38,634 nucleotides of DNA, taken from Chitinispirillaceae bacterium. Its GTDB lineage: Bacteria; Fibrobacterota; Chitinivibrionia; Chitinivibrionales; Chitinispirillaceae. A program made the position numbers and the translations under genes. The DNA lies in NCBI GenBank assembly GCA_016929595.1, contig JAFGIN010000175.1:1-38634 (forward strand). The letters are read 5' to 3'. Shown piece by piece: positions 1-7,954 of the stretch. Below the pieces are notes generated by a model. That model ran no database searches. It worked only from the letters and a program-made list of their open reading frames with translations, and was not told where the DNA came from. Positions within the stretch are counted from its first letter, which is position 1; the number at the start of each line of letters is the position of its first letter.

Positions 1-423
1 ACATGACGACATCAATAGTTGCGATTATTTATACCCTTACATTTTTACAACCCCTATCCCATCCTTCCCCTGTTAACGGGGGAAGGTGCCGAAGGCGGAT
101 GGGGGAAAATCAGATCTATTCGCGATATACTATGTCGCTATGTATAAACATCTAAAAATTGACTTACTATAATTCAATGTAATTCAAGAACTTGAACTGT
201 AATACTGCAATGTTTTAAAATTTTCCGTGCAACTCTTTGTTTACACTGATCACTTGTTATATACCTACTAGCAATAAAATACAATTCTGATTTTTTGAAT
301 CCTCTGCCTCCCTTTAGTATGTGACTTCAGAAGACGGCGCAAACAGAGGGCCGGTATTGAGAATAGTGAAAAACAAGTTTTTTGGAACAGGTTCTAAATA
401 CTATTATCAATCATTATTACAGT
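1..423. other. Gene-free left edge
   Basis: No convincing coding region is visible between the window start and the stop of the first lipoprotein gene. The stretch is AT-rich except for a compact GC-rich element at 58-103, listed separately. A short open frame near 321-518 runs antisense into the lipoprotein gene and shows no protein character, so it was left out. Confidence 0.6.
58..103. repeat. REP-like cloverleaf inverted repeat
   Basis: Three nested complementarities are visible. CCCATCC (58-64) pairs with GGATGGG (97-103), CCTTCCCC (63-70) pairs with GGGGAAGG (79-86), and GCC (88-90) pairs with GGC (94-96). The result would be a compact three-way folded unit. Short intergenic elements of this shape, with a GGTGCCGAAGGCGG-like core, occur as dispersed repeats in many bacterial genomes. 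That is general knowledge, and only one full copy lies in this window. It sits outside any gene and has no T-run, so a simple terminator is less likely. Confidence 0.6.
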
Positions 424-957
424 TCAGAAAGCAAGTAACGACATGCATTCGGTGTTCATCTGAAATTCGTAGGTTGCAACTACAAATGTTAATTCTGGTG
501 AATGTATCATTTTTTTAAATAATGGTTCTGTAACAAAAGCATAAAAATACAGATCTGATATATCCGCAATAAAAACTGAAGCATCCTGTACTATATCGAT
601 TTGCGTGCGATCTATACCTGAAACGATCTCCATTTTGTTACAACTACTGATATCCTCTCCGGCTCTCTCCCGCACATGAAACAGAAGAAGATATTTCATT
701 GCTCCATTTTCATAGTATTTGAATACTTTTAATGTTTTCAGAGGATTTCCCCAATTTGTATTCAATAGAATGACTGGTGATTCTACCGGGTTATATCTTT
801 TGACGTTTTTTTCTATCTGGGTAATTGAGAAGCTGACATCTTTTACTGACTCACAAACCTGATAATCAGGTACTGTCACGATGGGTTTAATCGCAACTAT
901 ACCACAGGATAAAAAAAATGCCCCTGAAAGAGGCATTAATAATCGAAGCAAGTTCAT
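424..957 (-). CDS. Predicted small lipoprotein of unknown function
   Basis: This 177-residue protein starts with a short hydrophobic signal (about residues 3-18) ending in a lipobox, Leu-Ser-Cys-Gly, which predicts lipidation and envelope anchoring. The rest (about 155 residues) alternates beta-like hydrophobic stretches with polar turns, and I recognise no family motif. It starts 26 bases after the stop of the helicase gene on the same strand, so the two may share a transcript, although the ribosome-binding site (AGAGTAAGTAATA before ATG) is weak. No partner gene suggests a function. The signal peptide call is fairly secure; the function is unknown. Confidence 0.7.
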   Translation of the reverse strand: MNLLRLLMPLSGAFFLSCGIVAIKPIVTVPDYQVCESVKDVSFSITQIEKNVKRYNPVESPVILLNTNWGNPLKTLKVFKYYENGAMKYLLLFHVRERAGEDISSCNKMEIVSGIDRTQIDIVQDASVFIADISDLYFYAFVTEPLFKKMIHSPELTFVVATYEFQMNTECMSLLAF

Positions 958-983
958 TATTACTTACTCTACCACGTGTTCAA

Positions 984-2201
984 TCAGGCAAATCTTGGCG
1001 TTCGGTAATATTTTGCTTTTCGCTGTAAATAGGATGGTTTACCAGCATTTGATTCCACAACCTGTTTTGGTACCTCAAAACCGGGATATTCTTTCAAGCG
1101 AAATCTTTTACCTGTCACCAATTCTATTTTCTTAACATTTCCAGACTCTTCGTTTGTAACGAAGGTCACTGCAATTCCTTTTTGCTCTGCACGTCCGGTT
1201 CTTCCGATCCGGTGAATATAGTCTTCAGCGCAGGCCGGTGTATCATAGTTGATAACACAGGAAATTTTCTCGACATCAATCCCTCTTGCGGCAAGATCGG
1301 TAGCGACAAGTACCTGGAACGCTTTACTTTTAAAACCATCCAGGGAACGTTGACGCTGACTTTGCGATCTGTCGGAATGGATTGCAGAGGAACTTATACC
1401 TTCACGCTGGAGACGTTTGCAGATCCGGTCCGCTCCATGACGAGTACGAGAAAAAACCAGAGTTGTATCGATCTCTTCATTTCTGAGCATCTCCACAAGA
1501 AGATCCATTTTGGATGTTGGTGAAACAGAAAAGAAATGTTGAGCAACAAGCTCTGTTGCGTTGGTAGAACTTGCAACCTCCACAAATAAAGGAGAGCTGA
1601 GAAGTTCTGAAATTAATTTACGTATTTCGTAGGGCATTGTCGCTGAAAAAAGTAATGTCTGACGGTTCCTGGGAACTCGTGATGCAATAGCCCTTACATC
1701 CTTAATAAAACCCATGTCGTACATACGGTCAGCCTCATCCAGCACAAGTATTTCAATTTTGGAAAGGTTAATCGTATGCTGCTCCATATGATCCAGTAAT
1801 CTCCCTGGAGTTGCCACAACGATATCAACACCGGATTTCAGATCCCGAATCTGATTGTTATAGCTGACACCACCATAGATCGCAGTTGATGTAATTCTGG
1901 TAGATGATGCATAAAGCCTTACAAAATCAGCAACCTGCTGAGCAAGTTCGCGAGTTGGGGCAAGAACGAGAACACGCGGGTATCCTGGCCGTACCTGCTG
2001 GGGATCATTAATCAGACGAGTCAATATTGGCAGCATGAAAGCCGCTGTTTTGCCGGTTCCGGTAGGAGCGCAGCCCAGGATGTCTTTTCCTTCTAATGCT
2101 GATGGTATTGATTTTTGTTGAATTTCGGTGGGTGCGGAATAACCGGCGGCATAGATGCCCTGAAGTAACTTTTCGGGTAGCCCGAATGACGAAAAACTCA
2201 T
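984..2201 (-). CDS. DEAD-box ATP-dependent RNA helicase, RhlE type
   Basis: The 405-residue protein has the full set of DEAD-box motifs. There is a Q motif around residues 22-28 (APTEIQ), Walker A APTGTGKT at 45-52, PTRELA at 82-87, TPGR at 131-134, DEAD at 155-158 and SAT at 186-188. The second RecA domain carries a VATDLAARGID segment and HRIGRTGRA. It unwinds structured RNA using ATP, as in ribosome assembly or mRNA decay. The C-terminal extension after the helicase core is short and basic, closer to RhlE than to DeaD/CsdA, which has a long RNA-binding tail. The exact paralogue (rhlE, srmB or cshA) cannot be fixed from motifs, so no symbol is given. Downstream on the same strand is a lipoprotein gene. 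Confidence 0.95.
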   Translation of the reverse strand: MSFSSFGLPEKLLQGIYAAGYSAPTEIQQKSIPSALEGKDILGCAPTGTGKTAAFMLPILTRLINDPQQVRPGYPRVLVLAPTRELAQQVADFVRLYASSTRITSTAIYGGVSYNNQIRDLKSGVDIVVATPGRLLDHMEQHTINLSKIEILVLDEADRMYDMGFIKDVRAIASRVPRNRQTLLFSATMPYEIRKLISELLSSPLFVEVASSTNATELVAQHFFSVSPTSKMDLLVEMLRNEEIDTTLVFSRTRHGADRICKRLQREGISSSAIHSDRSQSQRQRSLDGFKSKAFQVLVATDLAARGIDVEKISCVINYDTPACAEDYIHRIGRTGRAEQKGIAVTFVTNEESGNVKKIELVTGKRFRLKEYPGFEVPKQVVESNAGKPSYLQRKAKYYRTPRFA

Positions 2202-2442
2202 TTCTATCCTTTGTTAAAAGTGTTTAGTGACACGCATCAGGGAACAGAATGAGCAGGACAGATCGATTGGCGGAAATGATTCGTCTTAGCTGATTGTTAT
2301 TCAGTGAGCGAGTCTGTGTAAGCACAAACCCTGAATTGGGCGATAAATAATTAGCTACACAACTACAATATATATTTAGTAGCTCCCTTTGTCCCGTATT
2401 ATTTTCATTTCATTTGAAAAATAATTTTTTAAGGAAATCTTT

Positions 2443-2598
2443 ATGCCAATTTTTGAGTATCGTTGTTCCAGTTGTGGTAATAAATTGGAAGCGCAATACC
2501 GTGTGTCTCAGGAATGTGCCCGCATGCAGGCTGAGTGCACATGTGCTTCCGCCCTCGGGATGACACATTCGGCAAGCTCATTACACCGCCCAGACTGA
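2443..2598 (+). pseudogene. FmdB-type zinc-ribbon protein, frameshifted remnant
   Basis: An ATG at 2443, preceded by AAGGAAATCTTT, opens a 51-residue frame. It begins MPIFEYRCSSCGNKLEA, which is the classic FmdB/putative regulatory zinc-ribbon start (MPxYEYRCxxCGxxFE). After about residue 38 the frame loses family character and stops at 2598. In the +2 shifted frame the DNA reads DDTFGKLITPPRLKP, resembling the family's segment after the second cysteine pair. A single missing G in the GGG run near 2558-2561 would join the two. The shifted frame then runs open, antisense through dtd, so the natural 3' end is also gone. I read it as a decayed gene; a sequencing error at the G run is possible. 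Confidence 0.6.
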
Positions 2599-2651
2599 AG
2601 CCTTTAACCCCCATATTGTTTTTGCATCATCCCAGATTTCCATCAGAGGAA

Positions 2652-3107
2652 TTACTGTTTCCCCTCCGCAAGCTTCTCAAGCACCAGTGTCACCGGTCCG
2701 TCATTTATCAATTCAACCTCCATCATTGCACCGAAAATACCTGTGGCGACATACCGGCATTTTGTTTTCATCATTTCGACAAAATAGGTGTAAAGCTCAT
2801 TACCTTTGAGCGGCGGAGCAGCCTCCACAAACGAAGGGCGCCTGCCTTTACTGCAATTTCCATACAGGGTAAACTGCGAAACCACCAGTACCTCAGCATC
2901 ACTATCAGCCAGTGAAAGATTCATCTTGTCATCTGCATCAGAGAAAACCCGGAGGTTAACACACTTATCAACAAGATACTCTGCTTCCCGCACCGTATCG
3001 TCAGTGTGAACACCCAGAAGAAGCAGCAGCCCCTTCCCTATCTCACCCACACATTTTCCATCTACCATGACACACGCTTTTTTTACACGTTGCAGCACGA
3101 TTTTCAT
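2652..3107 (-). CDS. dtd: D-aminoacyl-tRNA deacylase
   Basis: The 151-residue protein has the usual length of DTD and both family signatures: SQFTLYG at residues 77-83 and NDGPVTL at 135-141, which carries the cis Gly-Pro that excludes L-amino acids. GRRPSF lies at 89-94. It hydrolyses D-amino acids (and glycine from tRNA-Ala) mischarged onto tRNA in the cytosol, a translation-proofreading role. It is the downstream neighbour of an outer-membrane protein gene on the same strand, with a gap of 13 bases, so read-through transcription is possible but without functional logic. Its 3' end overlaps the decayed fmdB region antisense. Confidence 0.96.
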   Translation of the reverse strand: MKIVLQRVKKACVMVDGKCVGEIGKGLLLLLGVHTDDTVREAEYLVDKCVNLRVFSDADDKMNLSLADSDAEVLVVSQFTLYGNCSKGRRPSFVEAAPPLKGNELYTYFVEMMKTKCRYVATGIFGAMMEVELINDGPVTLVLEKLAEGKQ

Positions 3108-3120
3108 AAATTTATTGCCA

Positions 3121-3756
3121 TTATCGAATAATATTCAGACCAAACCGCAGCCCCAGACCACTCATATTCCTCCGTACTCTTGAATCATCATCTCCATCAC
3201 CAAGCATTACTGGTTTGGAGTGCTGATACTCCAAACCAACAAAAAAACCGGTACTTTCGCTGAGTGTAAGGATTGCATCGGCTGCAAGTTTCCAGTACAC
3301 CCCCATATACCATCCATTTTCATCAACAAGTCCGGAATCGGGAGTTAAAACATCTTTTTTGCGTTCATCTCTTGAGTAGTACATGGTATTGAGACCCAAT
3401 TGACCATTCAGAGATGGAGTAACTTTTAGATCGGGTAATGGTGTCAGAGAAAGATATACTGACACTGGAAACATAAATGTCTTCTCCTCCATATCAACCC
3501 TGTATGAATTTTTATTTACCCGGGTCTCTTTGCTGGTATAGTTCCACAGAAAATCGATTCCTCCGCCAATCGTAACCCTGTTATCAAAGGTTTTCCCTGA
3601 GACTATCGATGCATCCCAGGCTATTGAGTTATCATTTCCAAAAAGAGCACGTGGCCAGACCGGGCCAATCTTGATTTTAACCGACTGATCAGATGCCTGG
3701 GTAAAAGAACTCGCAAATAAGACAAATACCGCCAGATATGTAAAACCACACTTCAT
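3121..3756 (-). CDS. Outer-membrane beta-barrel protein (OmpW/porin-like), unknown function
   Basis: The ATG at 3756 was chosen because AAGGAG stands eight bases ahead of it; an upstream in-frame start lacks a site. The 211-residue product has a Sec signal peptide (MKCGFTYLAVFVLFASSFTQA, cut before Ser-Asp). It then shows alternating amphipathic beta strands, aromatic girdles and a penultimate strand ending FGLNIIR, typical of an 8-stranded beta-barrel. No family-specific motif was recognised. It is divergent from the lipoprotein gene at 3994, with an inverted repeat (TAACGAT at 3786-3792, ATCGTTA at 3804-3810) between them. Confidence 0.7.
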   Translation of the reverse strand: MKCGFTYLAVFVLFASSFTQASDQSVKIKIGPVWPRALFGNDNSIAWDASIVSGKTFDNRVTIGGGIDFLWNYTSKETRVNKNSYRVDMEEKTFMFPVSVYLSLTPLPDLKVTPSLNGQLGLNTMYYSRDERKKDVLTPDSGLVDENGWYMGVYWKLAADAILTLSESTGFFVGLEYQHSKPVMLGDGDDDSRVRRNMSGLGLRFGLNIIR

Positions 3757-3785
3757 ACAAATCACTCCTTCAATTAAAAGTTTCA

Positions 3786-3810
3786 TAACGATAAAATAGA
3801 TTAATCGTTA
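3786..3810. promoter_or_regulatory. Inverted repeat in divergent envelope-gene promoter region
   Basis: TAACGAT (3786-3792) and its exact complement ATCGTTA (3804-3810) are separated by 11 bases. They lie 30 bases upstream of the beta-barrel start on the minus strand and on the promoter side of the plus-strand lipoprotein gene. The position suits an operator shared by two divergent envelope genes. There is no T-run to suggest a terminator. A chance match is possible at this AT content. Confidence 0.3.
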
Positions 3811-3993
3811 ATTCATCAGCTATACCCTGAGCGTTTTTTTGTAACAAATCGTCTATACAACAATCTAATAAAACAGGATTGTTAAAATATTTCCAGAGAC
3901 CGGATCGGATTAATTGTACATTAAAGAGTCGGGCACAGGTTATTTTTATGAGTGTCAGAATCGATTAAACGTTCTACTAAGAGGAGCAACAAT

Positions 3994-4695
3994 ATGCGTA
4001 CGCTCATACTGTTATCAGTAATCATCTTTCTTCTTCCGGGTTGTTACACTCAATTTGTAACAATGGAATCGGCATTGCCGTCAAATGAGCCTGTGACAAT
4101 GGTGGACTCAGCTACTGGTGATACCATAAAAGTGATTCGTGAGGTAGACACGATCGTGAGCAGGGAGAAGGAAACCTGTGTATGGGTGCGGGACATGTTT
4201 GGAAACCCTCACCTCCAATGCTACGACTCATACTATTCGCGTTCATGGCTTTTTTATAACAATACCCCATGGTGGTACCGCAACGATCCTTACTGGTATG
4301 ATTATAACCGTTGTCCGCGCTATTATAATTATGACCCTTCATGCGGCTGCTGCCGCTACTATGATAATTTTCACCATCGTAGTCATGGATATAACAGTGG
4401 CAATCGTTATTATAATAATCAGTATCATTCAGGTGGTTCACCACACACTGGCAGTTCCGGAACGAGTAGTAACAGCAGTGGTCAAAAATCGTCGCCTTCC
4501 GGTGCCCCTATTACCGGGTCATCATCGAGAACTTCCGCTCAGAAGGCACCACCACCACCAGTTCAACAACAACCCTCAGGTGGTGGTAGTGTACAAAAAA
4601 CTTCGCCGCCATCACAGCAACAATCGCCGCCACCGGGTAATAGTGATCAGGGTACAACCAAACAGAGAAATATCAGATCCACGAGGAGTAGATAA
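3994..4695 (+). CDS. Tyr/Asn-rich lipoprotein with low-complexity tail
   Basis: The start at 3994 is chosen for AGAGGAG, seven bases upstream, and because it places a signal peptide directly at the N-terminus. The lipobox Leu-Pro-Gly-Cys has its cysteine at residue 17. After a short conserved-looking part (about residues 25-75, with Val-Asp-Thr-Ile repeats and two Cys), the middle (80-150) is strongly enriched in Tyr, Asn, His and Trp. The last 80 residues are Ser/Gly/Pro/Gln-rich with poly-Pro and poly-Gln runs. This is 233 residues of probably disordered, surface- or periplasm-facing protein. Its stop is three bases before the next ATG and carries that gene's ribosome-binding site, so it is translationally coupled to the FadL-like porin. 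Confidence 0.75.
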   Translation: MRTLILLSVIIFLLPGCYTQFVTMESALPSNEPVTMVDSATGDTIKVIREVDTIVSREKETCVWVRDMFGNPHLQCYDSYYSRSWLFYNNTPWWYRNDPYWYDYNRCPRYYNYDPSCGCCRYYDNFHHRSHGYNSGNRYYNNQYHSGGSPHTGSSGTSSNSSGQKSSPSGAPITGSSSRTSAQKAPPPPVQQQPSGGGSVQKTSPPSQQQSPPPGNSDQGTTKQRNIRSTRSR

Positions 4696-4698
4696 AAC

Positions 4699-5958
4699 AT
4701 GAAGAAGACTCTTTTTTTAGCTGGAGCGATCATAACATCCGTTTTTGCAGAAACTCCTCTGGTAACAGTAGATGGAATCGGTGCACGAGCCCTTGGTATG
4801 GGAAATAATTATACAGCTCGGGCCACTGACTACTCCGCTGTTTTCTGGAACCCCGCCGGACTCGCGTTTAACCCTTCACGTGAAATCCATGTCGGTCTTG
4901 GGGTAACATCATCAATGAGTACTACTGAACTGGGAACCTTCTCAACCGATTTTCCCAAGAGTTCCATCCATTTTTCGAGCGCCGGGCTGGTCAGATCGAT
5001 TCCAACTAAACAGGGTGGATTGACATTTGCCTTTGGCTACTCAACACCATACAGTTTTAATGATCTTCAACGTTTCAAAGGACACGACACCTACCTTGGA
5101 ATTCACACGCTGGTAAATGATTCAGCTATACTCTATCCAGGCGATGCACTTTTTTATCAGGATTTTAAACAAAATATTCATGGTAAACTCGGGCTGTTCA
5201 CTGGTGCTGCCGGCTGGCAAGTAGCAGAACGTCTTAGCTTTGGTTTATCGGCATCATTTATTTATGGGAATTCTACCGCGACAAAATCAATTTTATCTTA
5301 TACAAAAAACGGGCATCTTCTTGATGACGGATCGGATGTCAGGTCGCAAACCCGCTATACAGGCTTTGATATCAGGTTAGGCGGTATGTATAAAATAACT
5401 GATAATTTTTCAAGCGGTGTCCGCATCGAAATTCCACAAACGATCCGGTACTACAATAAAATTTCGGATGCTTTCGGTACCGATAAATATAATGGGACCC
5501 TAAAATCATCACTCAGCGGCGCTTTCGGGCTCGCCTATACCTTTCCATTCTCTACTATAAGCGCAGATGCACAGTTCAGATCACCCAATCCGGAAATCGA
5601 TGATGGTGACCTTTCACATTGGAAAGCTGGTGCCGGTGCCGGAATCGAGATTCCCATCCCGAAAACAAATGCACTTATAAGAGGCGGATACAGCTGGAAG
5701 CAATCCGACCTGTTCCCCTATGCGGAATATCAAAGGGAAAAATTAATCATTGATGAAATTAACACAATTGAAGGTACCGATGATGTTCACATGTTTACAG
5801 CAGGTGCGACAATGATTGTTTCAGATGCAATCCTGCTTGAGCTTGCGTACTCCAATACGCGATTCAGCTCAACATCACGATCTGCCGAATGGTTAAGCAG
5901 CATTGACAAGAAAAACATTTACCATAAGGGTAATATATCCGTTTCAGTACAATATTAA
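4699..5958 (+). CDS. FadL/PorV-type outer-membrane protein
   Basis: This 419-residue protein has a signal peptide (residues 1-18, ending VFA before Glu-Thr-Pro). The hallmark N-terminal segment around residues 29-55 contains ARALGMGNNYTARA followed by YSAVFWNPAGLA, shared by the FadL/OmpP1/TodX transporters and the PorV/UPF0164 proteins of Bacteroidota and Fibrobacterota. The remainder is a series of amphipathic beta strands ending in a C-terminal aromatic-terminated strand (ISVSVQY). It sits in the outer membrane, either importing hydrophobic compounds or assisting T9SS-like secretion; the sequence does not decide. Translation is coupled to the preceding lipoprotein (AGGAG inside its last codons), which suggests the two act together. 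Confidence 0.85.
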   Translation: MKKTLFLAGAIITSVFAETPLVTVDGIGARALGMGNNYTARATDYSAVFWNPAGLAFNPSREIHVGLGVTSSMSTTELGTFSTDFPKSSIHFSSAGLVRSIPTKQGGLTFAFGYSTPYSFNDLQRFKGHDTYLGIHTLVNDSAILYPGDALFYQDFKQNIHGKLGLFTGAAGWQVAERLSFGLSASFIYGNSTATKSILSYTKNGHLLDDGSDVRSQTRYTGFDIRLGGMYKITDNFSSGVRIEIPQTIRYYNKISDAFGTDKYNGTLKSSLSGAFGLAYTFPFSTISADAQFRSPNPEIDDGDLSHWKAGAGAGIEIPIPKTNALIRGGYSWKQSDLFPYAEYQREKLIIDEINTIEGTDDVHMFTAGATMIVSDAILLELAYSNTRFSSTSRSAEWLSSIDKKNIYHKGNISVSVQY

Positions 5959-5971
5959 TTAGAAAGATGCG

Positions 5972-6427
5972 ATGAAAAAAATAACAATTTACTCCGATGG
6001 CGCCTGTTCAGGTAATCCCGGTCCGGGGGGTTATGGCGTTATTCTCAAGTGTGACGATACAGAAAAAGAGTTGTCCGGTGGGTTTCGCAATACAACCAAT
6101 AACCGGATGGAGATTATGGGGGCAATCGCGGGACTTGAGGCACTCAAGGAACCCTGTGATGTCACCATTGTCACTGACTCCCAGTATCTTGTAAACGCAA
6201 TTGAAAAAGGCTGGGCAGCAAAATGGAAAGCTAACGGATGGATGCGCAACAGCAAGGAGAAAGCACTCAACGTTGATCTTTGGGAACGGCTTTTAAAACT
6301 TACAAAAATTCACACCGTAAAATTCAACTGGGTACGGGGTCATAACGGGCACCCGGAAAATGAACGATGCGATATACTTGCTGTTGCTGCTGCCGCAAGA
6401 AGAGATTTGCCGGTTGATGTGCGATAG
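5972..6427 (+). CDS. rnhA: Ribonuclease HI
   Basis: The 151-residue protein has the usual RNase HI length and keeps all catalytic residues at family positions: Asp9 in [14 protein letters not shown], Glu47 in RMEIMG, Asp69 in VTDSQY, His124 in [10 protein letters not shown] and Asp134. The basic handle region with KWKANGW (residues 84-90) is present. It degrades the RNA strand of RNA-DNA hybrids in the cytosol (primer and R-loop removal) using Mg ions. It starts 13 bases after the porin stop, so it is probably co-transcribed. It converges on phoH with only 12 bases between the stops and no obvious hairpin. Confidence 0.97.
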   Translation: MKKITIYSDGACSGNPGPGGYGVILKCDDTEKELSGGFRNTTNNRMEIMGAIAGLEALKEPCDVTIVTDSQYLVNAIEKGWAAKWKANGWMRNSKEKALNVDLWERLLKLTKIHTVKFNWVRGHNGHPENERCDILAVAAAARRDLPVDVR

Positions 6428-6439
6428 TGTTGTCGATTA

Positions 6440-7756
6440 CTACAGCAGATTCGCAGCAAGCTCCGACAGCTTCGATCTTTCACCTTTTGTAAACGTTACA
6501 TGTGCTGCGATTTCCTGTTTCTTGAACCTTTCAACAACATAGGTAAGCCCGTTACTTGACGAATCAATATACGGGTTATCAATCTGATACGGATCACCGG
6601 TAACAACGATTTTTGTCCCATCGCCTACACGGGTTATGATCGTCTTGATCTCGTGAGGTGTCAGGTTCTGAGCCTCATCAAGTATCAGGTACTGATTATG
6701 TATTGACCTTCCCCGGATATATGTCAGTGGTTCGATCACAAGGATCCCCATATCAACAAGTTCTTTAAATCCTCGTATATGTCGTGCCGAACGATTTTCC
6801 TTACGCATGATAAGCTCAACATTATCTACGATCGGATACATCCAGGGTGTCAGTTTTTCTTCAATAGTCCCCGGAAGAAATCCGATATCTTTTCCCATCG
6901 GGAGCGTCGGTCGAGAAACGAGTATACGCGAATAGATATTTTCATCAACAGTCTTAAATAAACTCGCAGCAACCGCAAGCAGCGTTTTACCAGTACCTGC
7001 TTTTCCTACCAGTGTCACCAGTTGAATCTCATCATTGAGCAGTGCATCCATCGCGCATACCTGTTCAGAATTTCGTGGAGAAATTCGCCACATCCCTTCC
7101 CTGCCTTCAGTGTACAGACGAACAATCTTTTTCTGGACTGCATTGTAGCGTCCCATCGCGGATACCTTGGGTTCATTCTGTACCTGCAGCATAACGTACT
7201 GGTTAGGATATAGCTCACCCTCCAGACGTAGTGAGCCAGATTCCCGAAACTGACGAATATCTGCGGGTGAAACATTAACGGTACAGAATCCTGAGTAAAG
7301 TTCCTCGATATCCACTTTGTCGGACTCGTAATCCTGAACATCGAGCCCCAATGCGTCAGCCTTAATCCTCAGATTAATATCTTTACTTACAAAAATTGTT
7401 GGAACACCATTAGCGTGCTCCTTTACATCAAGTGCAATCGCGAGAATGAGATTGTCACGATTTCTGTCCCGAAGTTCATCAGGAAGACGATGCGTAGCCG
7501 CACCGGAACTTATCCTCACATACAGTTTGCCACCATTATCTAATGTAATCCCTGATGTAACCGGAGCTTTCTGACGCAGTTCATCAAGAATGCGTGATGT
7601 CTGGCGGGCGCTGCGTCCGATTTCGCTCACATCCCGCTTGAAATGATCGATCGCTTCAATCACCGGTATCGGGATGATTACATTTGATTTCCCAAAACTG
7701 AATATCGCCTGAGCATCATACAGTAAAATTGTTGTGTCAAGTATATAATTTTTCAT
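6440..7756 (-). CDS. PIN-PhoH protein (PIN nuclease domain fused to PhoH ATPase)
   Basis: The 438-residue protein combines two domains. Residues 1-145 form a PIN domain: LDTTILLYD places Asp7, Glu34 sits in the next helix, and Asp101 and the SKD motif near 124-126 supply the remaining acidic residues. Residues 225-438 form a PhoH P-loop domain with Walker A GKAGTGKT at 251-258 and LILDEAQNLTPHE at 357-369 (Walker B), then GDPYQID. Such PhoH2/YlaK-type proteins have been described as RNA helicase-nucleases and are often linked to stress. The long upstream spacer is unusually self-complementary (7821-7920), so post-transcriptional control is possible. All active-site motifs look intact. Confidence 0.93.
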   Translation of the reverse strand: MKNYILDTTILLYDAQAIFSFGKSNVIIPIPVIEAIDHFKRDVSEIGRSARQTSRILDELRQKAPVTSGITLDNGGKLYVRISSGAATHRLPDELRDRNRDNLILAIALDVKEHANGVPTIFVSKDINLRIKADALGLDVQDYESDKVDIEELYSGFCTVNVSPADIRQFRESGSLRLEGELYPNQYVMLQVQNEPKVSAMGRYNAVQKKIVRLYTEGREGMWRISPRNSEQVCAMDALLNDEIQLVTLVGKAGTGKTLLAVAASLFKTVDENIYSRILVSRPTLPMGKDIGFLPGTIEEKLTPWMYPIVDNVELIMRKENRSARHIRGFKELVDMGILVIEPLTYIRGRSIHNQYLILDEAQNLTPHEIKTIITRVGDGTKIVVTGDPYQIDNPYIDSSSNGLTYVVERFKKQEIAAHVTFTKGERSKLSELAANLL

Positions 7757-7820
7757 AAAGGCGCTTTCTATAAAGTTTTAAAAATCTTTTTGAGATCCAG
7801 TTAATAACGATCTCATAATT

Positions 7821-7920
7821 ATCGGCACTTTTTTTGATACTAGTTACCGGCTGCTGTCGGTAAAACAGATTCGGGACCGATCCTCAAAAACTATAGTTTT
7901 GGATTGCCGATACCGACTGC
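7821..7920 (-). promoter_or_regulatory. Self-complementary region between ogt and phoH (possible structured leader)
   Basis: Several inverted pairs are packed here. GCTGTCGGTA (7853-7862) pairs with TACCGACTGC (7911-7920) with one mismatch. TTACCG (7844-7849) pairs with CGGTAA (7858-7863). ATCGGCA (7821-7827) pairs with TGCCGAT (7905-7911). The centre holds a perfect 14-bp palindrome AAAACTATAGTTTT (7887-7900) flanked by ATCC/GGAT. Some pairings share bases and are mutually exclusive. On the minus strand the region lies after ogt and about 65 bases before phoH. It could be a regulatory leader, an ogt 3' structure or a REP-type repeat. Confidence 0.45.
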
Positions 7921-7954
7921 GAAATGAAGGCCTGTTTATTGTATTATGAGACAA

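Noticed and set aside
2443-2915. Programmed frameshift producing a longer FmdB-like protein
   Set aside because: The shifted frame runs antisense through most of dtd before a stop at 2915 and loses family resemblance after about 20 residues; decay is simpler.
4178-4702. Long open frame (174 codons) overlapping the Tyr/Asn-rich lipoprotein in another phase
   Set aside because: It is a shadow produced by biased codon composition: low-complexity Ile/Thr/Val/His runs, no ribosome-binding site and full overlap with a gene that has a clear lipobox.
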